In this document: positions 16,201 to 21,436 of the stretch, in pieces
Position numbering within the stretch: position 1 is the stretch's first letter
Layout: the number at the start of each line of letters is the position of its first letter
Origin: CAYSRM01 sp964543205
GTDB taxonomy: Bacteria > Verrucomicrobiota > Kiritimatiellia > UBA8416 > CAYSRM01
Assembly (NCBI GenBank): GCA_964543205.1
Contig: CAZIXB010000015.1
Location: 1-21,436 of the forward strand
Direction of reading: 5' to 3'
Length of the DNA stretch: 21,436 nt
Made by a program: the position numbers and the translations under genes
Notes under the pieces: model-generated
What the model saw: the letters and a program-made list of their open reading frames with translations, nothing else
Databases searched by the model: none
Told to the model about the DNA's origin: nothing

Positions 16201-17607
16201 CTACTTGTTCCAATCCTCGGGCAGAGCGTCTTTTTCACGCTCAAGACTTTCTTCCATTATTGCCTTGGCATCGCTGATGTTGTTGACAATTGGATCGGTG
16301 ACAAGCGCTTTCAAGAGGATGCTTCTGTCACACTTTACTGCCGCCTCCGCAGTCAATTCGTGAGTATCCAGGACCTGTTGCTGTAACCCGCATAAACCGG
16401 CAGGCATCTCGCCTACAGGGATAGGAACTGGTCCTTGCAGGTCGATGTGGCAGCGTAATTCAAGAAAAGCGTCATCAGCCATGTTGCTGACTGCGCCCCT
16501 ATTTGCAGTATTAACGTAGAAAGGCTTTCCAAGCCCTCCCCACATTGACTCAATGATATCTGTCGCATGGTCTGACATGCCTTTGTCCATGAATTCCCCG
16601 ATTGGCGTATCTCCTTTGGCATAGGCAACAGTCTGCGCCCATCGCTCATCCATTGCCCGCTGTCTTTCACCGGCGTCAAACAAGACTATAGGCTCAGGAT
16701 CTACTTCAGCGGCGCCATATCCCTGGAAATACGGAACATACTCCTTGGTATGCGCAATCCTGTTGGGGTATGCCCCGAAAATATCCATAAGCTGCAGTGA
16801 ATACGCCGCGTTGAATCTACTCTTGGCCCGGGCATTCGCATCGGCCCTGGCGCCGGCGTCCGACTGTTCTGCGTTCGCGCGTTCTTCTTCCACCTTGCCG
16901 ACAAGCCATTTTCTATAGGCTGGCATCATGTCTTTGCCGTCATAAACAAAACGTGTAAGCCATGTAAAGTGATTGATACCGGAGATCCTGAGATCAAGCT
17001 TATCTTCCACTTCTGACGGTATTGACTTTGCTTCTTCGGGCAGAATACCCGCGCGCTTCAGGTCTGTGAGCCTGCAGTAGGGCTCATGCTGCCCGTCACA
17101 AATTGCGAAGCTGCGCGCTTTTGTGTAGCGCATCAAGGCAATGCCGATGACCGATGTCGGGTTTACAAAGTTTATTAACCATGCGTTTGGCGCAAGTTCC
17201 TGAACATCTTCAGCCATTTTTACAGCATGAGGGATCTCCCTCAGAGCCCTGAATATTCCGCCCGGACCAATGGTGTCGCCCGAACACATTCTAACGCCAT
17301 GCTTCATTGCAATTTCGCAATCCAGCCCCCTGAAATGCGTGTTCCGATCACTGAAAGTGAGCACAACAAAATCAGCGTCTTTCAGCGCTTCCCGCCGATC
17401 AGTGGACCCTATAAGCCCGGTTGAAACGCCCTCATGATCGAACACACGCCGGGCAAGCTGCATCATGGTGTCAAGGACATCCGGCTTCGTATCAACAAAA
17501 GCCAGTGTCCCTTCGCGCAAGACCGGGCTTCTTGCCATATTCCACACGATGGGCTTGCCGAAAAAATAACTTCCAGCCCCGATAACTACTACCTTGGGTT
17601 TCGACAT
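16201..17607 (-). CDS. Glycoside hydrolase family 4 protein (NAD- and metal-dependent)
   Basis: GH4 enzymes cleave glycosides by NAD+-assisted oxidation at C3 followed by elimination, needing a divalent metal. The 468-residue protein has the Rossmann start VVVIGAGSYFFGKP (7-20), SGDTIGPGGIFRALREIP (109-126), N149 (FVNPTS), C170 and H213 (GINHFTW). The last three match the family's substrate/metal residues. The residues after the metal Cys read CDGQ (170-173). This differs from the published specificity classes CHSV, CHE-, CHG-, CDMP and CN(V/I)P, so the substrate cannot be assigned. A GGAAGGA site lies before the ATG. It is the last gene of the four-gene cluster, 69 bases after the FAD gene. 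Confidence 0.9.
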   Translation of the reverse strand: MSKPKVVVIGAGSYFFGKPIVWNMARSPVLREGTLAFVDTKPDVLDTMMQLARRVFDHEGVSTGLIGSTDRREALKDADFVVLTFSDRNTHFRGLDCEIAMKHGVRMCSGDTIGPGGIFRALREIPHAVKMAEDVQELAPNAWLINFVNPTSVIGIALMRYTKARSFAICDGQHEPYCRLTDLKRAGILPEEAKSIPSEVEDKLDLRISGINHFTWLTRFVYDGKDMMPAYRKWLVGKVEEERANAEQSDAGARADANARAKSRFNAAYSLQLMDIFGAYPNRIAHTKEYVPYFQGYGAAEVDPEPIVLFDAGERQRAMDERWAQTVAYAKGDTPIGEFMDKGMSDHATDIIESMWGGLGKPFYVNTANRGAVSNMADDAFLELRCHIDLQGPVPIPVGEMPAGLCGLQQQVLDTHELTAEAAVKCDRSILLKALVTDPIVNNISDAKAIMEESLEREKDALPEDWNK

Positions 17608-17660
17608 ATGTATTCCTTCCCTTATTCCATACGATCAATGTCTACACAAAATGTTGACAG

Positions 17661-17676
17661 CTAATCCGCATATCTC
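17661..17676 (-). repeat. Solo copy of the large inverted repeat's end
   Basis: GAGATATGCGGATTAG on the minus strand, directly after the stop codon of the FAD gene, matches the right end of the large repeat (10932-10947) at 15 of 16 bases. The rest of the element is not recognisable here. It could be a relic, or a chance match found after the fact. Confidence 0.45.
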
Positions 17677-19041
17677 CTATTTCTCAGCAGTCCTGATATC
17701 TTCTTCTGACAGGATGCAACCTTGTTTGCGCAATTGGTTCTGGAGAACGCTGGAATCAAGCTGCCGGGGAGCGACGCTCCCACTCAGTGAAACCGCGGCC
17801 GCGGTCCCCGCCGCTTCACCCATGCCGATGCACTGCACCATGACACGGATAGAGCCTAGCGCGATATGAGTGCAGCTCACACACCTGCCGGCAGTGAGCA
17901 GATTCTCAACGCCTCGCGGACAAAGAATTCTGTAGGGAATGTTATATTTGAATCCCATGGGCGGTCTCCAGACTGTCGGATCCATGCCCGGACCGTCAAT
18001 GCAATGAATGTCCACAAAAAACGATCCGTAGCAAATGTTATCATCAAACTCCCGTTGTGCCTTTACATCTTCCTCAGTAAGAACATAGTCGGCCATAATG
18101 CGTCTCGACTCTCTGATGCCGACCGTGTTTGGAGTTGAAACCATGTAACATTGCTCCATGCCGGGTATGTACTTTCTATAGACTTCAATAGTCTCATAGG
18201 CCTGCTTGCGCGCTTCGATTGTTGCCCTGGTCAAGTCTTCTGCCCTGGTTGATTCGATGTGGATGACATGGGTGAAATTCACTCCCACCTGGTCAGGCCG
18301 GGTAGGCGTATGCCACCAACCCATGTTGCCGGTTTGAAACGGCCGCATGTCTCCGCGATCAATCGCTTCGGCATAAACGCGTTGAAGTTTCCATGACTGT
18401 TTATCGTCGGGGTTCTGCCGGCGATATTCTTCCTTGAAATTTTCTACGCGATCCCAGTCCACCCCGCCGATAGTGAACATAAGCGTAACCGGCTGACATC
18501 TGCCGTCCGACGGACGGCCTGATTCATAAGGGCACCCGGCCAGAAAGGCCACATCGCCATCGCCGGTGCAGTCGACAATCCGCCTGGCTCGAATAACCTG
18601 GCGGCCGTTCTTGTTCTGGACAACAGCGCCGGTAACCTTTTGATCTTTCATAACCACATCGCTGAAAAAGGTATGATACAGCAGATCCACACCTGATTCC
18701 TCCGCCATGTTCTCAAGAATGAGTTTAAGTCCCTCTACTTCAAACCATATCCCATGTGAATTGCGTCTTCCAAAAGCGCGTTCGACCACCTGGCAGCCGA
18801 TCTCATCGGCTATTCCCCCTACGATGCGGCGCCCCGTGCCGCTTTCGTCGTATTTAGAAATATGACCATGGCCGCCGGCTGTGGCAACGCCGCCCAGACA
18901 GTTGAATTGCTCCACAACAAGCGTTTTGGCGCCGTTGCGGGCGGCGGCGAGGGCCGCGCCGACTCCGGCAGGGCCTCCCCCAATGACGAGGACATCCACA
19001 TCGCCGGATACAGGAAGATTCGAGCTACTGTCAGATATCAT
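17677..19041 (-). CDS. FAD-dependent oxidoreductase (FAD_oxidored family)
   Basis: A 454-residue flavoprotein. The dinucleotide-binding fold is VDVLVIGGGPAGVGAALAAA (GGGPAG 21-26) with the ribose-binding Glu about 20 residues later (LVVEQ), then the LGGVATAGG loop. The middle has RARRIVDCTGDGDVAFLAG. The C-terminal block ENLLTAGRCVSCTHIALGS, then RVMVQCIGMGEAAGTAAA, is diagnostic of PF12831 proteins, whose substrates are mostly unknown. The ATG at 19041 is chosen over a TTG at 19059, because AAGGAGAGG lies 5 bases before the ATG and overlaps the TTG. It starts 23 bases after the M14 gene, so the two are almost certainly co-transcribed. Confidence 0.93.
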   Translation of the reverse strand: MISDSSSNLPVSGDVDVLVIGGGPAGVGAALAAARNGAKTLVVEQFNCLGGVATAGGHGHISKYDESGTGRRIVGGIADEIGCQVVERAFGRRNSHGIWFEVEGLKLILENMAEESGVDLLYHTFFSDVVMKDQKVTGAVVQNKNGRQVIRARRIVDCTGDGDVAFLAGCPYESGRPSDGRCQPVTLMFTIGGVDWDRVENFKEEYRRQNPDDKQSWKLQRVYAEAIDRGDMRPFQTGNMGWWHTPTRPDQVGVNFTHVIHIESTRAEDLTRATIEARKQAYETIEVYRKYIPGMEQCYMVSTPNTVGIRESRRIMADYVLTEEDVKAQREFDDNICYGSFFVDIHCIDGPGMDPTVWRPPMGFKYNIPYRILCPRGVENLLTAGRCVSCTHIALGSIRVMVQCIGMGEAAGTAAAVSLSGSVAPRQLDSSVLQNQLRKQGCILSEEDIRTAEK

Positions 19042-19064
19042 GTGTTCCTCTCCTTTCAAATCAA

Positions 19065-20189
19065 TTAACCCACGCGAAGATACTCAACCAGGGCCTTGCC
19101 AAGGTCAACGCCAAAACGCCGGGCTGACGTCGGGTTAACCTCTGCTCCCCCGACATTCGCGTATGGAACTTCAATACTTGAAGCCAGCTTGATTTTCGGC
19201 AAATCGGCAATCCACCGGGCAAAGCCTTTTCCGCCTGAAAAGTTCTTACTTGTGTTCCATTCTTTTCCGAAAGGCAGAAAGTTACCGGCCCGAAAAGGCA
19301 ATATGCCGTCGGCTGACGACTCCAGTATTTTAGAAAAGCGCTTTTGCTCGGCATCTATTCGCTTAAAAGGAGAGCCTACCAGGTAGATCGCTTCGTTGTA
19401 TCTGCCTGATATATGCGGGCAGTGAATATCAAGGCCGACACGAAGGCGTCCATCGCTCCAGGCAGGAATCCGCTCCCGGATAGATCTTGTGGAGGCATAC
19501 ATGCTTTTTCCCTCGTAATCGCGGCCGTGATCGCGCGGACCGCGCCCCTTGCCCTGGTCCCCATCTTCAACTCCGTCCTTGTCAACAAACGGAACAATAA
19601 AAAACTCCACATTGTCGCGAAGCCATCCTGCACCTTCATCTTCAAGAATCCATCGGATCAAACCTTCAAGAACGTCGTCCGCCATCATTTCGCAACAGTG
19701 ATGCCTGCACGTGATAGCCACGCGGAGCCTTGGCGGTTCATTCCCCCAGCCAAGTGTCAGGCATTCCACATCCCGCCCTTTTTCACTGAGACACAGCCGT
19801 TCCTGCCGAACTGCCGGATTCGTTCCTGCATCCTCCATGAATTGGCGCCAATGGGACTGCTGATAGGGCATGGCAAAGCTCAGCCTGACTTCTGTTGAGT
19901 TTTCGGGTATCAAACATTGAAATGAATTTCCATCTACACACTTGCTTCCCAGCCATGCCCAGGTTTTGCCACCATCAACAGACATTGCCGGCCCGCGTAC
20001 GCCTATAGCGCGGCTTCTTGTGAATATGAATCGCAAGTTTCTGCCCGCTGCGCCTTTCACCCTGAAACACCAGTAGAACCAGTCGATGAGAGTGTCTCGA
20101 AGATCCTGATGCACACGCACCTCGTCGCCGTCTATACCTTCAACCACAATGTTTCCCCCGGGAAACGCGCTGTCAATTTCAATAGCCAC
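19065..20189 (-). CDS. M14-type zinc carboxypeptidase-like protein
   Basis: A 374-residue protein resembling bacterial cytosolic-carboxypeptidase-type M14 peptidases. A beta-rich N-terminal domain (about 1-140, WFYWCFRVKGAAGRNLRF) precedes the catalytic domain. Zinc ligands fit H164-x-x-E167 (CRHHCCEMMADDVLEG) and H256 (GLDIHCPHISG), and the general-base Glu is probably E340 (ASSIEVPYANVGG). The family cleaves C-terminal or side-chain-linked amino acids, or other amides. No signal peptide is seen, so it is probably cytoplasmic. The start is GTG with GGAGG 4 bases upstream. In many M14 proteins the motif before the metal His is Q-H-P-G-E; here it is HHCCE, with a Cys pair between the ligands. 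Confidence 0.87.
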   Translation of the reverse strand: MAIEIDSAFPGGNIVVEGIDGDEVRVHQDLRDTLIDWFYWCFRVKGAAGRNLRFIFTRSRAIGVRGPAMSVDGGKTWAWLGSKCVDGNSFQCLIPENSTEVRLSFAMPYQQSHWRQFMEDAGTNPAVRQERLCLSEKGRDVECLTLGWGNEPPRLRVAITCRHHCCEMMADDVLEGLIRWILEDEGAGWLRDNVEFFIVPFVDKDGVEDGDQGKGRGPRDHGRDYEGKSMYASTRSIRERIPAWSDGRLRVGLDIHCPHISGRYNEAIYLVGSPFKRIDAEQKRFSKILESSADGILPFRAGNFLPFGKEWNTSKNFSGGKGFARWIADLPKIKLASSIEVPYANVGGAEVNPTSARRFGVDLGKALVEYLRVG

Positions 20190-20245
20190 AATTCCTCCTC
20201 GTCTTTTTGAAGATCACTGCAGGGGTAGCTTCATAAACAACCGCC

Positions 20246-20257
20246 TTGAATATTCAA
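20246..20257. repeat. 12-bp perfect palindrome after the UROD-family gene
   Basis: TTGAATATTCAA lies in the 69-base gap just after the UROD-family stop codon. It could be an operator half-site pair or chance. The rest of the gap carries the ribosome-binding site of the M14 gene. Confidence 0.35.
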
Positions 20258-20258
20258 C

Positions 20259-21386
20259 CTACAACCATCCTGTTATCTCCGCCAGTAATTTCGAATAGTA
20301 GACAAAGTTCTCCAGGGAAATATCAAACGGAACCCCATGATCGCAGCCTGGAATATAACCTCCATCTTTAACAACCGGTTCAATGCGCGCGATCTCGTCC
20401 TCAATCACCTTTCCGCCTTTGGCAATACATCGTTTGTCTACACCCTGTCGATATGCCATCTTCCGGCCAAATCGCGAGCGATAGTCATTGATGTCGCATC
20501 CGGCGGCAACTTCGATCGGGTCGCAAACATTTACACCAGCTTCCATCCATATCGGAATCAACTCGTCAATGCGGCCGTCAGAGTCAACATCAAAGATCGG
20601 AACTCCGGCCTGCCTGGCTTCCAAACCCCAGCGCTTCCATCCGGGCAGCAGAAACTCACGCGTCATCTCAGGACTTATCATACTTTTTTCCTTGTAAGCC
20701 ATGTCCTCGCTGATACGCATGCAGTCAACCACTCCAGAATCAAGAACCCGCGCCATTGTTTTCGACACAAAACTGATCCAAAACTCAGCCATCTCCTTTA
20801 CGAATTCCGGCTGCTGAACCAGCATAAAACATAGAGGCTCAAACCCGCACCACTCCCGAAGCTGCCAGAATATTCCGGAAAAAGATATCGTGACCACATA
20901 ATCACGCTCTTTTGCGATTCCTACAAGTTCGTCGAAATTATCGGGATACCGGTCAGGATCGTCCGGGTTATACCGCTTTTTCATTTCCTCGAAATCGGCG
21001 GGAGTTTCAACGGGAAAGCTGTGCCATTTCCGAGTAACAAAATCCTTTGCCCGCCGAATGTAAGTAAAATCATATTCATCAGAAATCTCTGTAATGTTGC
21101 CCATCCAATCCTGGACAATGTAATGACCGTTTTTGTGCTCAAGAACCTTTTCTTCAAAAGTCGGATTCATCCTGAAATTGACTGTTGGCACAGCACGCAT
21201 TTTTTTTGAAGGCTCTTTCTGCACACCAGCCTTCTGACGAACATAATCCTGCCAGGACATGTCCTCAGGCAACCCCTCCTGGTGCCATCTCTTCAGAGTC
21301 TTTTCTCTGGGTCCGCCGGGCGCAAAAGGAATTTTATCCGGTTTACCGAACAGAAGAGTCTCAAGATACCGCTCTCTCCCTGTCAT
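20259..21386 (-). CDS. Uroporphyrinogen decarboxylase-family protein (URO-D, methyltransferase-like)
   Basis: A 375-residue TIM-barrel protein of the URO-D superfamily (COG0407 type) and not a haem-pathway HemE. It begins MTGRERYLETLLFGKPDKIPF, the usual opening of these proteins. It has ISFSGIFWQLREWCGFE, DCMRISEDMAYKEKSMISPE, PIFDVDSDGRIDELIPIW, and the C-terminal GGYIPGCDHGVPFDIS (about 342-357), close to the family's GGYIP..DH.VPPDVS. Relatives include corrinoid-dependent methyltransferases (MtaA type) and many uncharacterised proteins in PVC genomes. No corrinoid-binding protein is in view. A strong AGGAGG site lies 6 bases before the ATG. It is the first gene seen of the UROD-M14-FAD-GH4 cluster; its promoter may lie beyond the window edge. 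Confidence 0.9.
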   Translation of the reverse strand: MTGRERYLETLLFGKPDKIPFAPGGPREKTLKRWHQEGLPEDMSWQDYVRQKAGVQKEPSKKMRAVPTVNFRMNPTFEEKVLEHKNGHYIVQDWMGNITEISDEYDFTYIRRAKDFVTRKWHSFPVETPADFEEMKKRYNPDDPDRYPDNFDELVGIAKERDYVVTISFSGIFWQLREWCGFEPLCFMLVQQPEFVKEMAEFWISFVSKTMARVLDSGVVDCMRISEDMAYKEKSMISPEMTREFLLPGWKRWGLEARQAGVPIFDVDSDGRIDELIPIWMEAGVNVCDPIEVAAGCDINDYRSRFGRKMAYRQGVDKRCIAKGGKVIEDEIARIEPVVKDGGYIPGCDHGVPFDISLENFVYYSKLLAEITGWL

Positions 21387-21436
21387 ACAATACCTCCTTT
21401 TATCTCTTGCAAATCAAACAAACACCAGTACAATAA

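Noticed and set aside
1..21436. CRISPR array, prophage, toxin-antitoxin or defence cluster
   Set aside because: No regularly spaced repeats, integrase, phage structural genes or recognisable defence domains were seen on either strand.

Overview
The window looks like a chromosomal segment of a Gram-negative-type bacterium. It encodes a lipoprotein with an LTGC lipobox, a predicted outer-membrane beta-barrel and a CvpA-type inner-membrane protein. The mix of a UROD-family protein, a GH4 enzyme, an FAD_oxidored protein, a DUF362 protein and short intergenic tandem repeats suggests the PVC group (Kiritimatiellota, Lentisphaerota or Verrucomicrobiota). That placement is inferred from gene content and was not tested by a search. 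Nearly all genes lie on the minus strand; only a nucleotidyltransferase and a porin-like gene are on the plus strand.

Layout from left to right. 1-1926: dnaK, missing only its last few codons. 2146-6003: a tight minus-strand cluster transcribed as radical SAM gene, yebC, ruvC, ruvA, ruvB, which joins Holliday-junction processing to a YebC-family factor and a PflA-like activase. 6177-8198: an EF-G-like GTPase with its own extended -10 promoter and an unusual G4 motif. 8319-8395: tRNA-Arg(UCG). 8450-9748: a DUF362 protein, divergent from a plus-strand sugar-nucleotidyltransferase-like gene (9855-10766). The stop codon of the latter is the first base of a 183-bp imperfect inverted repeat (10764-10946). 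11063-11887: a porin-like barrel protein. 11914-15964: dnaG, cvpA-like gene and a TPR lipoprotein on the minus strand, the last with a good sigma70-type promoter.

16201-21386: an accessory minus-strand cluster of four genes, transcribed as UROD-family protein, M14-type metallocarboxypeptidase, FAD-dependent oxidoreductase and GH4 NAD-dependent glycosidase. It looks like an operon for breaking down a modified, possibly glycosylated peptide or amino-acid conjugate. The substrate is unknown, and the GH4 specificity motif (CDGQ) is not one of the well-known classes.

The most unusual non-coding structure is the 10764-10946 inverted repeat. Where its arms differ by a transition, the difference almost always keeps a G.U pair in plus-strand RNA and not in minus-strand RNA. 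This suggests selection on a long RNA hairpin and not simple decay of a DNA repeat. A 16-base sequence between the FAD and GH4 genes matches the end of this element at 15 of 16 bases and may be a relic copy. No gap between annotated genes exceeds 300 bases; the longest, 10767-11062, is filled largely by this element.
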